64,000 nt of DNA from Rhodamnia argentea. Lineage: Eukaryota; Streptophyta; Magnoliopsida; Myrtales; Myrtaceae. The first letter of the stretch is position 1, and each line of letters starts with the position of its first letter. The position numbers were made by a program, and so were the translations under genes. Location: positions 21,686,283 through 21,750,282 of the forward strand of contig NC_063156.1 of the NCBI RefSeq assembly GCF_020921035.1, given 5' to 3'. Positions 24,284 through 36,146 of the stretch are shown in pieces. The notes beneath the pieces were generated by a model, which was not told the DNA's origin, did no database searches, and saw only the letters and a list, made by a program, of their open reading frames with translations.

Positions 24284-26469
24284 TCAGGAATCGGACGACA
24301 CGGACCGCTCCTCTTCGTCTTTGATCGAGCTTATCAGCGCCGCGGCTTGCCTCGAGCTTGGCCTTTCGGCGGGAGAAGGGTTTATGCATTGGAGGCCTAC
24401 TTGCAACAGTCTCACCATCCTTTCCTCGTCCGCGCCTTCGGATATCAGGACGCCATCAAAGACTTCCCCGGTCCATTCCTCCCTAACCACGGAGTGCACC
24501 CACTTGGCCAGATCATACCCGTTGTTCTGGACCATCTTGCCTGTCAGGAGCTCGAGAAGAATTAGCCCGAGGCCGTACACGTCGTCCTTGAAGGCGTCGT
24601 GAGGTGAAGCAGCGCTGCTTCTTATCTCGGGAATTTGAGAGTAGTCTTGGGTTTTCACCACCATTAGGCCGTATTCGCTGATGCACGGATCCATGTCTTT
24701 GTCAAGCAAGATGTTCGTGGTCTTTAGATTGCCGTGAGCGATCCCGTCTTCACGAAGCTCCGAGTGCATAAAGGCCAAAGCTTCCGCCACAGTGGCCGCA
24801 ACGCTTAGCCTGCTTCCCCAATCAAATATTTGCGCATTCTGCATTCCTGAAATTAAAAACGATGCACATGAACTTGAATCAGCTTCTCCTCTCCAGTCCA
24901 TCACTTCCAGAGGTTAAAATTATACCAGATAACTTCAGCCTCTTGATCAGAAGAGATGGGATGACATGTCTCTCACATTTGTGGCAATTCAAATAAGGGG
25001 CAACAGCAAGACAATGTTTCCGTTCAGTCTTTCAGTCGATTCGGTCTAGGAAAACTAAATTTAGGTTGCTTTTTCGATGTTCTGTATTGCTGTTTTATCG
25101 TTTATCGTCCTATGCCGCAACAACATAAACCCTTGAGGGAAGCACGTCAATCTAATTGGAAACTGAAAGTAATCAGTGTAACTACCAACTTACCATGGAG
25201 AAGATTGAAGAGACTCCCGTTTGGTTTATACTCATACACCAGGAGCTTCTCTTGCTTGGAGCAGTAAAACGCGACAGGCGGCAGAACGTGAGGATGCTTT
25301 GCTCGATCCATCTTCCGCATCCTGCCCTTGAAGTCCTCGCTAGGAATCCCCAAATCCTTGATTCTCTTCACGGCCAGAGCAAGGCCGTTGCTGAGCACGA
25401 CTTTGTAGAGACTTCCGTGCTTTCCTCTTCCAAGCTGTTCGGCCGGCGCTCTAAGCAAGTCCTCGAACTTCAAATCCCTCAGCGCGGGAGCATCCGATAG
25501 TACCACAAGTGAGGACGTGGTCATGCCACTCTCCACTGAAGTTATCGAGTACTCGGACCGGTTCTCGCTTGTCTTTGGTTCGCTCAGCGCCCCATTAGCC
25601 TTGCTGCTGCTAGTATCAGATCTCCTATTCTTACCACCATCAAACCCATCTTCTTTTTTCTTGGATCTTCTTGCTATTTTGTAGACCAAGAAGAGCACAA
25701 CGATTAGGCCGAGAATTACATAGCCTAAGTAGATAAAAATCTTATCGAGCGATACGTCTTTTTGTTTCTTCTTGGCTGGTTGAGGGGCCGGACATGAATT
25801 CGGCAGCGGACTTCCGCACAATCCCAGATTCCCCAGAAAGCTGTTCTCCTGGAAACGACCTCCGCCATCAGGAATCTGACCAGTAAAATTGTTGTCCGAG
25901 ACATTGAAATGCTCCAAGTTGGCGAAGTCGAACTGGGGAAGTTCTCCAGTGAAATTGTTGTTCTGAGCAAAGAAGGTAATCATGCCCGAGATCCGAGCAA
26001 GATTCGGCAATGGACCGGAGAAGTTGTTATCGGATACATCGAGCCTCTTCAAATTATTTAACCTCGAGAGGGCGTCGGGGAGTTGCCCCGAGAACCGGTT
26101 CCCGCCTAAGTACAAGTGTGTCAAATGCTTGCAGTTTGCAATTTCTTTCGGAATCCCTCCTGCCACATTGTTGCCCTTGAGGCTAAGAACAGCGAGAGAC
26201 TGTACCCTGCAGAGAGGACTGGCATCGAGAGTCCCCGATAAGTTAAGCTCCTCGAGAACAATCCTCTTCACTGATTGCGACTCACATTCCACGCCCTTCC
26301 ATTGATCGGCGCAGGGATCCGTGGACAAGCTCCAACCTTGGTCGCTCCCGGGAGAAACTTTGTCCATGAACTGAATCATCGACTGCTTGGTACCCTCATC
26401 CACCGAAGTCGCCACTCGAAAGGCAAGAAAGATCAGAATGGCGAGTGCCCGGATAGTTGCTCGACGCAT
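24284..26469 (-). CDS. Leucine-rich repeat receptor-like pseudokinase (LRR-III type), 2 exons
   Basis: A plasma-membrane receptor-like protein. Exons 25194-26469 and 24284-24846 join to 612 residues, the usual size for this class. Order: signal peptide (about 1-22), LRR N-terminal cap ending WKGVEC, about five leucine-rich repeats (LAVLSLKGNNVAGGIP, LTHLYLGGNRFSGQLP, LKRLDVSDNNFSGPLP), a paired-cysteine segment, one membrane span (about 245-267) followed by KIARRSKKK, then a kinase-like domain. The P-loop LGRGKHGSLYKV and VAIK-type lysine (LAVKRIKD) are kept, but the catalytic loop reads HGNLKTTN instead of HRDLKxxN, and DFG is replaced by EYG. It should lack normal phosphotransfer activity. 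Closest in style to proteins labelled 'probable inactive receptor kinase At2g26730'. Ligand and partners are unknown. Confidence 0.9.
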
Positions 26470-27468
26470 TTTGGGTCAATCAAGGCGAGGCCACGAGAAA
26501 CAGATTGACCTAATATTTGCCTCTGTTATGCTTATAATACATGAATGTGGTGTGAGCTCGGGTCGTAAACAAGGTTGGGGATGGTGGGTGTTTGAATCAG
26601 CTGTGAATGACAATTGGCTGAACTTACAATGGCAAATAGTTCTAAAGTCATTTCCGGCCGGCAATGTCACTAAGTGCTGCGTAATGAGCCAAAAGCTCAA
26701 CAAGCCATTGTGTCTCTCTTCGTTAAAAAATTGGATGCCGGCAGTCTGAAGAAGTCAGGATTAAAGGGTCAATGTCCTTTATCAGTTTGTCCTCTGCGCA
26801 TTAACTGGTCTTCAAAGATCCAAATGATACATTAATTTAACCATCTTGGCGCAATCTGGAGACCCGAGAATGGCGTAACCGTACCAGACCTTGGCAACAT
26901 CGCTGAGGAAATCCCTGGTAAATAACAAGCAAAATCTGTCCGAAGTGGGACAATGAGAAAACCACATGCCAAGAAGAAGTCCTTCCATGTGGTAAGCTTT
27001 TGGCACCTAAGCCTTTTCAAGATTCATATAAGCAATGAGGGGTCGGAGAGAGTCTGCGTACCAACGTAAGAAACTTGTGTCCACCGTGCGAGAAGTAACC
27101 GACAGAGTACCCGTGAAAAGTATTGGTAATCTGACGGACCGTTTGCATGCATATGAAATCATTGTCGGGGCATGTTTGGCTAGTCCTCTTCTTTTACGGA
27201 TTGATCTGTATAGCCAAAAACTTTAATGAATCAGAAATTCAATATCAAGTGAAGGAATTGCTCCACCTTGAGTGACAATCCCTTTCTTATCTTCCAATGA
27301 AAATGTTCGCTACAAAGTTGCTCCGGGCTTCCTCACAACAATGGCCAGTCTCATGATATTACAAACATACAACTCCGAATTAAATATGATTGGACAGGCG
27401 GACATGAAGAATGGGGGTTGTGCCTTCAATTATGGAATAATCTGAATAGATATTGGCCCTACACTTAT
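26470..27468. other. Spacer: receptor-kinase promoter and UBC4 3' flank
   Basis: The left part is upstream of the kinase start and the right part downstream of the UBC4 stop. A minus-strand frame at 26812-27006 ending FLSDVAKVWYGYAILGSPD looks coding-like but matches nothing I know, and a second frame overlaps it. I do not call a gene. Confidence 0.5.
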
Positions 27469-30413
27469 TTATGGGTCTGCATGTCCAGCTATCTCGTCGT
27501 CATCGCTCGATTCGCTTTCCTCGACGCTGATTTCCTCATCGTCGCTGTCTTCTTCAGCTCTGGAGTTGCTGATGTGCTCCTTCTTTGCATATCGCTCGCA
27601 ATACTCTGTATCCACAAAGCATAATACGAAGAATAAAGCACTGCCAGTAAATAGTATGAAATCAGATTGCAAATTATCTAAACAGCGCAAGTCTCAAGAT
27701 AGTTCAGCTCGGTAGAGCATTTTCAGAAGCATGTCTCTTGATCTAGAACTCAATTTATCACATTTCGACACCATAAAAGTAACTGGGGCAAATGAAAGTC
27801 ACCTTTGACTTTTTGATCGTATTGCTTCTTGTCTTTCATCATTAGTGAAGCAGCATCACCGTTTAGAGGGTCTGAAGGGTTGGGATAAAGCAAGAGCTGA
27901 GGAAGAAACACCTCAAATACATTCAACAGATCTGCAATAGCAGAATAGAAGGGATCGTGTGGAAAGTCCCTTGTAAGAGCTACAAAAGATGCAGAATGTA
28001 AAAAAATGCGCATAAACTGACTTCTTGCACATTATGGCTAACTGAAGGAGATGTGGAGATCAAAGAAATTGGATGAGCATTAAAAAAAGGAGTGTCAGAA
28101 GATGCAAAGAAGAGGAACGATCTTAAAGCGGAAAAATCTAGTATCTTTCTGTACTAACCAAACATTGGACTCCATGATTGGTTGATAACGTCCAGGCATA
28201 CAGACCCCGACCTGCAATTTCAACCAACATGCAGTAGTCAAGACATAAACTATACTGCAGTCTACAATGTCAGTTGTTCATTATTAACTGTAGCAATCAT
28301 TCACTTAAAGCAGCCAAACCATCCAAGACACGAGTAGTACAAGAACATAGGTGTTCCCAGGAATACAATTACTCACATCTCATCAACATTGGGGTGATAT
28401 ATCTTGTTCACAAATCCAATTGAAGGTGACTTGTAGGGATACGCATCAGGAAGTTCCACTCGGATCTTCCAAACACCACCTTCGTATAGACCTGAAATCA
28501 GTTTATTAAGTAAAGCTTGCTGAATAACAGAATTCAGAGAGCCAGTCGAATTCCTCAAAGGCAGCTCTTTGAAATTTTAGGTAGTTACTCTTAACATATC
28601 ATAACTTCCATAATTACTACATCAATGAAACATAAGCATTCATGAATAACTTGAAAGTCATATGAAGAAACCCAACCGCCTTCAAAACCCAAACACCCCA
28701 CCCCACCCAAAAAAATTTTTTTCCTCCCTTCTACTCCACACACAGAGAGAAAGGGGAGGGAGGGAGGGAGGGAGAAAATATGGAAAAGTGAACATCTATG
28801 TTTTGAGGAGAAGTCATGCACCACAGCGTTGGTATGAATAAATCATCCAGCCGTACCTCATCCTTGCACTATCAGAAGTATGCAAGAAATTATTCCAAGT
28901 GCGGCAGAGAAGTTATTCAAAAGGCAAGAGACTTTTTGATCGAATCGCAACTATGCTAGGGACAAAAAGTTGAATAATCATTTTATTACTGACTTTGTTA
29001 AAATTGCACCTCAGCACTAACATTGAGACTTAAAGTTACCCTGTAAAGTTAGCGGCCTCGGGCCTGTAGATTTTATATCAGTTTATTGAGGTGCAGAATA
29101 CGCAACCTCATGCTACGATGATATGCTGATTGATTCTTCAAGCAATTTTCCTAAGCAGAACAGTTCTTTCTGCATCCCATAACATTCTTCGACAGATAAA
29201 ACTTAATCATAGTTTCACCTCTGAGAGAGAGACGGAGGGAGGGAGAGAGGGCAGAGGAAGAGAGACTATACTTTCTTTTGGCCCATGAAATTCCACATTG
29301 AATTCATTAAGTCCATCGTTGATTGTCTCCACAGTATAATCACTCATCATCCTGGATAACATAAACATGGAGCAAAAGGACATAAGAAGGCTTTGTTAAC
29401 TTCACCAAGTACAGAAGTACCCTAGAAAACTGATCCACTAGATAACTATGTGGTGCCTACAAACAAACTTTCGAGGAGACAGAAAGATAATGGGATATCA
29501 TCGATTGCAGTGCATATACCTAGAACCTTTATATTCAATTAGATTGAGCCAATCCTAGGACTGACAAAAACATAATCTGAGCAAACAGATTACATAATAA
29601 CACATAACCATACTGCAAATGAAAAAATCGCATCAACACCCAAATACTGACGTACATGAAATTTGACAATATCTGTAACTTTAGTCCAACAGCTTCATCA
29701 TTTTGTGTAAATATTTCCATTGTCTCTAAAGTTTAGCTTCACATGGTAATCGCTATGCCCTCTCTAACTCATTTTCATGCCCTGGGGTAATATCTAGTTC
29801 CTTACAGAAAGAAAATACAACAAGTTCTCTGATAATGAGTCTACATGCCACTTTTACCTTTTTTTCCATTCCCCACTGTTAATTAATGACATCAGATCAG
29901 ATTTTCACTCCATTTTCAAGGTTGCCCAATCTCATGAAAGACTCAATTATCTGGGGTTACTTCTGTAAGATCCCATAGGAATCAATTAGCAATGCAAACA
30001 ACTTCTGGTCAAGTGCACCTTCAGAAGAATAGGCTGGAAATTTCTAATCTTTCGTCATGAATTTTTCCCCCAATAAAATACGACCAAAAACCCAAAGAAC
30101 ATAAAATCATACCATGATGTGACCACTTTCATCAAAGAGATCATATCAAGGAACCAAGTGGCTATTGTACAGACGAAAACATCTACCCCACCCTATCCAT
30201 ATAAAGTTCCTTGACATACTTATGTGATTCTTGTTTGATCAGGATGCAAAGTAAAAGCAGGATTCATTTTTTATTTCTTAGGTACAAATGGAAACACATG
30301 TTCCGTGCTATGTAAAGAAGAAGTGAAGATAATGAGTTAGCATGTGTAGTACTGACTATAGGGACTTACAGCTTCATAACATCCATCTCTCTCCTCTTAC
30401 TAGGAGAAGACAT
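27469..30413 (-). CDS. UBC4: Ubiquitin-conjugating enzyme E2, UBC4/5/6 subfamily, 6 coding exons
   Basis: Carries ubiquitin as a thioester and passes it to substrates with E3 ligases. Exons: 30370-30413, 29272-29351, 28377-28491, 28159-28211, 27803-27931, 27469-27605. All borders are GT-AG and phases join to 185 residues (Arabidopsis UBC4 has 187). The short first exon encodes [15 protein letters not shown], shared by the subfamily. The catalytic cysteine falls at residue 85 in [20 protein letters not shown] precedes it, and the acidic tail [21 protein letters not shown] ends in GHADP. Introns 1-3 are long, and intron 2 carries CT-rich and (CCCT)n stretches. A 5' UTR intron is probable, with the UTR exon near 31170-31440. 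Confidence 0.93.
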
Positions 30414-31172
30414 TCTCAGTGCTTATTACTCGAAGCCTGCAATAGTTGGACTGGAGATATTAGTATTAGTGATTTTCAAAGTGATAAGGTAGGAGAGCAA
30501 CACGGCACAAATACAAAATATACTCCAATTAAGCGACCATAGCTTGTCAAGCATGTCATTATCTCAAGTGTCACTCCACAGCAGTAATAACTTGGCCAAT
30601 TAGCCAATCCAAGGTCAATGACAGCATTTACTATCATATGGTGGACAGATTCTACAGTACTCCAGGCAACGCAATCAATTCAAACAACATATGTGAATCT
30701 TGCATCTGACACATTGATTTCAAATCCCATTTCAAGCGTCTTCCGGTGGTAAAAGAACCTTCCACCCCTAGATTGAGCTGGACGCGCTAGAATTTTGCGG
30801 ACATTTCTCAACTATCGACTTTGGACATGTTTGTCTTATCAAAGTGCGGGCTACACACAATTCGGTATCGGACAATGCTACTACTACTCAGTTCACAGCT
30901 TCAAGTTATATTCATCACCAAGAACAGATTAACAGCTGTAGCGAAAACCAAGAGAGAAACAAAAAACAAAAAAAGAGAGAAAAAGCAGGATAGTGAGGAA
31001 AAATCAAACGAAAGACGGAACGATCACATGCGGCACTTGCGAGGACCAGATCGATTACCCCAGAGTCTCATCGCGAACACCGTCCGACGACGATCGCCGA
31101 CGACACAAGCGAAGAGAGCGGGAAAAGCGAGAAATGCGAATCGAGAGGAGAAAGGAGTCGAGATCGAGATCT
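30414..31172. other. Probable UBC4 leader intron
   Basis: AT-rich sequence between the coding ATG and the GC-rich leader island. No coding similarity is seen. Confidence 0.4.
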
Positions 31173-31397
31173 TACGAGGTGAATCCGGGGAGCCGAGCCG
31201 AGCCGAGCCGTCGACGCGGTGGGGGGGGCGCGGAGAGGGAGGAAGAACGGCCAAGGAGGCGCGGTTGATCGGAGCTCTCGGAGTGGAAAGGCAAGAGGCA
31301 CGAAGAGATGCGACTGAGAGAATCGTAGAAAGAGAGAGAGATCGAGAATTTCGACGAAGATGGTGAGGACAGAATTTATAGCTAACCTTTTCAGGGG

Positions 31398-31432
<35 letters not shown>

Positions 31433-31440
31433 TGCTCCTG
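31173..31440 (-). other. Probable non-coding 5' UTR exon of UBC4
   Basis: A GC-richer island upstream of UBC4 contains a CT tract (sense strand; about 31405-31430) and a good donor reading CACCTC|GTAAGATC on the minus strand at about 31174. Plant UBC genes often have a leader intron, and the coding start at 30413 lies directly in AT-rich intron-like sequence. The exact exon ends are not determined; transcript data would settle them. Confidence 0.45.
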
Positions 31441-33617
31441 CATGTCGTCATAATCAGTGAGCACGTGTTCCAGCTTGAAAATGAAATCTTGCTTTATGAA
31501 TAGTGATCCCCGCCATTACATATTGATTTTGCTAATTGCTCTCTTTCACTTATCTTTTTCTTCCTTGGTTTCTTTTTCTTTTTCTTTTTCTTTCTTTTTT
31601 TTCGAGGCTAATTAAGGGATTCGATCTCGGCTCGTGCCTCCCGCCGCGCCATCTCGCCCCCCTAGTGCTCCGCCCATGCCGTCGGATCGCGACGCGAAAA
31701 TGGTCTGCCTTCGTCGATTCGATTCTGAGCGAATTCGTATTTTACTATGATAAAGTTCGGCACAACAAATTCTTAATGCACCATAAATGGAAAAGGGAAA
31801 GCCATTCGGTCTTATTTGTTCTCTTGCCTTATTATGTTTTAGATTTTATAATCGAGCACTTCGCGAGGTAATCGAGGCGATATTCGTCCTCCAATCGATT
31901 GTATGGTATATGGAATGAACGGATTGCAATTTGAGTTTAGCACGAACAAAGTGCATTAGAATAAAGATTAGAAAGCAAAGAATAGTTTTCCATGGTTGGA
32001 AGTCGTCGTGGTTTATGATGTGGTGATAAGAAAGCAAAAGCACCAAAAAGTATATGCTAGAAAGAAGCAAGCGAAGTGAGATTTGGCGGGTGGAGGGGGG
32101 CCTTTGCGAATGATGTACGGAAAGAGATAAGTAAAACTGTAAAACATTAAAAAAAATTAAAAATTAAAATTTATTACAATTATATCAATTCATAAAACTA
32201 TTTTTTTTTCAATCAAATCATAAATCTTTTACATTTGTACAAATTCAATCCATCCAATTAATTTTGACCGAAAATCACCGACGTGCGCAAATAAATTTTA
32301 TTGATATTTTAATATTTTTTTTTTCTTTTTTTTTGCTTTTTTTTCTAGGGACTTAGGGCCGAGACACCCACTTCGGCCAAGGCGAAGGCACATGACCCCT
32401 TGCCTAGATCTAGGTTGCGATGCCCTTGCCAAATCCGGCCGGACGAGGATGCTGTGGCCCTCGCCGTCCTCGGGAGAGGGCGTCGCAGCCCTTGCCGGTC
32501 CTAAGCTAGGGAAAAAACACCAAAAGTGAAAAAAAAAATTATTAAATTTTGTCCACACTAGCACCAGTCGTGTTGAGTAGAAAATCACGATTTACAACAA
32601 AAATTGATCGGATAAACTCAATTAGTAAAACGTGAAAAGGGTTTAAAATTGAAATAGGAAAAAAAAAATTAGGATAGAAGGTTTATCACTTTTTAGGCCC
32701 CTGAAGGGATGTATGGTGGATTCAAACTGCAGGGGTGGCGATGATACAAGATGAGAATGGCTTGCAATCTCGGGTGGATGAGCAAAGCGCATGGTGCAAC
32801 CCCAAAATAGTAATCCACGTTACCTGATGTCAAGTTGGCTTTCCACATTGTTCTCAGAAATGCCTCGTAAACCAATGTATCTAGCATGCAGCCGGAAAAT
32901 CGGATGCTAAGCTCACCGACCGGTATTCTAGCTTCTGTAGAATCAGCGCACGCGGTTGATATCGACAGGCAAAAGGAGGGTAAAGGAAATTCAAATAGAG
33001 GCCGGGTTTTCGCAAGAGCATATAACTTTGAGAGACTATTTCGGAAAACTCACTATAATATGCTGGGAGCTCAAGAACTCATCCCGGTTCTTTCTGCTGA
33101 AATCATGCACGATCCACTTCAACCGACAACAAAGAAGGAAACATTATAGGAAGATACGAAGAAACACCATACGAAATCAAAGTTTCTTCAGGTGACTGCC
33201 CATCCGATCCGTACCTTCTTTTCCCTTTCATCTTTCTGATTCTTCTTTGCACAAAAGAGGAAAATAAACAATTTGTTTCTCAAGTTGTCACCTGAATTCA
33301 ACTCTCAGCTGCTTACAAAGAAAAGCACAATCTCAATTGAAATAATTTCCAGATCCAAACACCAAAGAGAACCCGAACAGACACTTTACCGATCCAGGTA
33401 TCCACGGGGTGTTGGGAGAGAATAGAACTTACTTGTGAATCAATAATTTGCTTTGTGAGTGAACTCATTCACCACATTCCGAATAGTATTACACCAACAG
33501 ATGACACTGAATGTGGCCATAAAGCTGATACAGATCGAAGTAGCCCCTCGATATCAATATAGCCAAAATTTGATACAAATAAATCAAGTGATAATGGAGA
33601 CTAAATTTTTCATGATT
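31441..33617. other. Spacer between UBC4 and the HIG1 gene
   Basis: Contains the UBC4 promoter on the left, an AT-rich repeat with a GC-rich core (32140-32700), and the presumed 3' flank of the HIG1 gene on the right. Frames at 32886-33195 are short and unrecognised. A CTTTTT-rich run lies at about 31560-31600. Confidence 0.5.
32140..32700. repeat. AT-rich repeat with a GC-rich core, possibly a decayed TIR element
   Basis: A GC-rich core at about 32345-32515 (GGCCGAG, CCCTCGCCGTCCTCG, GGGCGTCGCAGCCCTTGCC) sits between a long T-run on the left and an A-run on the right, with CTAGGG at the left edge and CTAGGG again at the right. Outer arms are AT-rich with loosely inverted similarity (CAATTAATTTT..GAAAATC against GATTTTC..AAATTGATC). 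The arrangement resembles a decayed non-autonomous DNA transposon, but I cannot set ends or a target duplication. Confidence 0.4.
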
Positions 33618-35005
33618 CTAATGTGATTTCCAGGGATTTCCTCCATAGTAATAGGCAGTGCCAACCATAAGTGCAACTGTAGCACCTTGGACCACCACAC
33701 GAGCTCTCATCAGCGTCTGTCCTAACTGGGAGTTCCCTCTTCTGAAACTTATCAACCCCGCCGTCAGCACTCCAGCAGTCATGAACGCACCTATTTAAAG
33801 TTGTTCATGTTAGACAAGGCTAGTTAACATTAAGAAGGAAAAAGTAACAAAGAAACTGATAATCTTTTCATTCTACAGAAAGTAATGAGTGAGTGCTCAA
33901 GTAATCCCTAAATTAAAGGTGTGATGTAGATACAAAGTAGTCCCGAATCACTCTTTTCCAGACTCTGCTCCTGTTTTGACTGGGCTTAAATTTTAATGCC
34001 CCATTTCTAATCGTCCATGGATTACTTTGTGAGATAAGAGGCAACATGGAGGTACCTCAAAAAACTCAAAAGAAGTCCTGAAATCGATAGCCCAAAATCA
34101 ACAAAACAACCAGTATGCAAGATAAACAAAAGCAAAGGAGGAGAGCATGAGCAATTCAACTGGAGAAAACCAGAGAAATATCCATGACTCAACACAAGGG
34201 GGTTAGCTTGTCTGCTAGGAAGTAAACCGGTAATTATGAGAAGAATCAGAGACCAACTCTCCTGAAAAACATGAAGATATACAAAATCATTTGGTCTGGG
34301 GCAATAGTTTTTATAAATCATCAAAATGTGATTGCAAATCTTCAATATGCAAAAGCCTATATACTTTGAAACCGGGGTTTCAAAGCAAGTTGCTTCATTT
34401 GTATAACATTGTATGCCAAGAAGCGATCTTTCTACAAAGTTGCTAATTTTTCCGCAAAACACACAGTGGATAATATCACAAAGAAGTTAAATCTCATCTG
34501 TGCTCCCCTCTCCCTCTTCCCCCCCGCGCCGCGGCGGGCGGCACTCCAAGAAGAGACGCCCATCTTTCGTTTCGAGCAAAAAAACAAAGGAAAGGAAGAA
34601 CACATGTTCAGATTCTTTCACTATATACAATGATAAGCAGAGTCCACTGCTTCCTAGACCAAACTCGAATTCTACAAGATCCCCAGAAAAGCACGTAAAT
34701 ACACATGCCAAAATGGGGAGTGGACCCTTCATTGGGATTGCAATATCGCCCCTGATTAACCCTCAATTCAATTCCTCCCGCGACTCGCACGCCGATTTCC
34801 AGAAGAGGAAAACGTCCCCAAATCGACGAGGGTCTCTACAATCCATGTACTTTAAAAATTGACTACGAGGCAAGAATGAAAGGATAAACAAATCCTTCGC
34901 AAGAAAATGAAGAAGCGTAGGAGGAGACTTGCCTACTGGTACGAGAGGGTTTCTGACGCGCTGCTTCTGTTGCAAGAACTCCAAGTCGTCTTCCGCCGAA
35001 CCCAT
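33618..35005 (-). CDS. HIG1/RCF1-type mitochondrial respiratory supercomplex factor, 2 exons, GC-AG intron
   Basis: Small inner-membrane protein of the hypoxia-induced-gene-1 family; yeast RCF1 supports cytochrome c oxidase and III-IV supercomplex assembly. Exon 1 is 34933-35005 and exon 2 33618-33790, giving 81 residues, the family size. The signature Q-x3-R-x-R-x3-Q is intact as QTLMRARVVVQ, flanked by two short hydrophobic segments (AFMTAGVLTAGLISF; ATVALMVGTAYYYG). The single intron starts GTAG|GCAAGT, a GC donor; the neighbouring GT choice would shift the frame into an early stop, so GC-AG is the only option that restores the conserved VPVGAFMTAG. In-frame upstream ATG codons lie in a TTC repeat and are rejected. 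Confidence 0.9.
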
Positions 35006-35281
35006 CCTGCTCCTCCTCTTCTTCTTCTTCTTCTTCTTCTTCTGTGAAAGTCTGAGAATGACCGAGAAGCGAGCGAGAAGGAGAAGGAGAAGGCGCGACC
35101 CTGTTGTATCGTGCAAAGCACCGACTACTAATAGGGTCCCTATTTTACTTTTTTCGTCATTTAGCTTTTCTTTTATATAACCTCAAATGCATCACCTTAA
35201 ACAAGAAAATGAAAGCATAAATTTGACAATTTTCCCCGACTAGGGAAATTTCAAATAAAGTAGTGCCATCATTTTTATCGA
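35006..35281. other. HIG1 gene 5' leader and promoter
   Basis: A TTC/GAA trinucleotide tract (about 35019-35043) lies just upstream of the start codon, then AT-rich promoter sequence up to the transposon edge. The element at 35282 therefore begins only 277 bp from the ATG. Confidence 0.5.
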
Positions 35282-36146
35282 GAGTTAATGTCACGAAAAA
35301 CTCCAAACTAATATATTTATGACTAGTTTACCCCAAATTATTTTTTTGACCAACAAAAATGCTAAAATGGTACAGCTATATCAAATTTATCCTAAATTAA
35401 TTTTGTTGACCATGAAAAATCTCAAATTGGTACATCTCTGACCAATTTATCATTTTTTTAAATTGGGTTAGCACCACAAAAAATTTCAAATTGATGCACC
35501 TCTGACAAACAAAGGGTAAAAATCATAAATTGGTACACCCATAAAACTACCACATATCATCTAACTCAACAATTTGACGGTTAAATTTAACGAGGGTTAA
35601 TACCATGAAAAACTCCAAACTGGTACACCTATGACAAATTTATTCCAAACTATTTTTTTGACCACCAAAAGCCTTAAACTGATACATTTGTGAAAAATTT
35701 ACCATAAACTAATTTTTTTTACTACGAAAATCCCAAATTAGGTTAAGACCACGAAAAATTTCAAATGATACGGTTGCAATAAACAGAGAGTAAAAACCCC
35801 AAGCCGATACACCCATTGATTGTCTCGTGTCATATAACTTAGCACTTTGATGGTTTGATTCAACGAAAACTAACGGATGGTAAATTTGTCACGTATATAC
35901 TAGTTTGAGGTAAATTTATCATAAGTGTACCAGTTTAAAATTTTTTGTGACTAAAAAAATAATTTGGGGTAAATTTGTCACAAGTGTACCAATTTGGGAT
36001 TTTTCGTGACACTAACCCATTTAACAAAAACTAAGGGGTCAATTTATCACAAGTGTACCGGCTTGAAATTTTTTATGATCAAAAAAATAATTTGAGATAA
36101 ATTTGTTATAAATGTACCAGTTTAGGATTTTTCGTTATATTAACCA
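35282..36146. mobile_element. Outer TIR element (Mutator-like MITE), split by a nested relative
   Basis: The ends are inverted: the left reads GAGTTAATGTCACGAAAAA and the right, reverse-complemented, reads GGTTAATATAACGAAAAAT. The flanks read TTTTATCGA (35273-35281) and TTTTATCAG (36147-36155), matching at 7 of 9 positions, the size made by Mutator-like elements. Both arms carry several copies of a unit with AAATTGGTACA, ACCAATTTAT and a run of T before GACCA. No coding sequence is present. A second element of the same family occupies 35594-36018. Confidence 0.75.
35594..36018. mobile_element. Inner TIR element nested in its own relative
   Basis: The left end reads GGGTTAATACCATGAAAAAC and the right ends TTTTTCGTGACACTAACCC, an inverted pair. 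The flanks read ATTTAACGA (35585-35593) and ATTTAACAA (36019-36027), matching at 8 of 9 positions. Removing this 425-bp insertion would rejoin the outer element's interior. The inner flanking duplication is better preserved than the outer one, as expected for a later insertion. Confidence 0.75.

Noticed and set aside
26812..27020. Two overlapping minus-strand frames, one ending SDVAKVWYGYAILGSPD
   Set aside because: Coding-like in feel, but two frames compete, no splice context is convincing and no family is recognised.
27685..27720. tRNA-like A box (TAGTTCAGCTCGGTAGAGCA)
   Set aside because: No B box (GGTTCGA-type) at the right distance, no acceptor-stem pairing; it lies in UBC4 intron 5.
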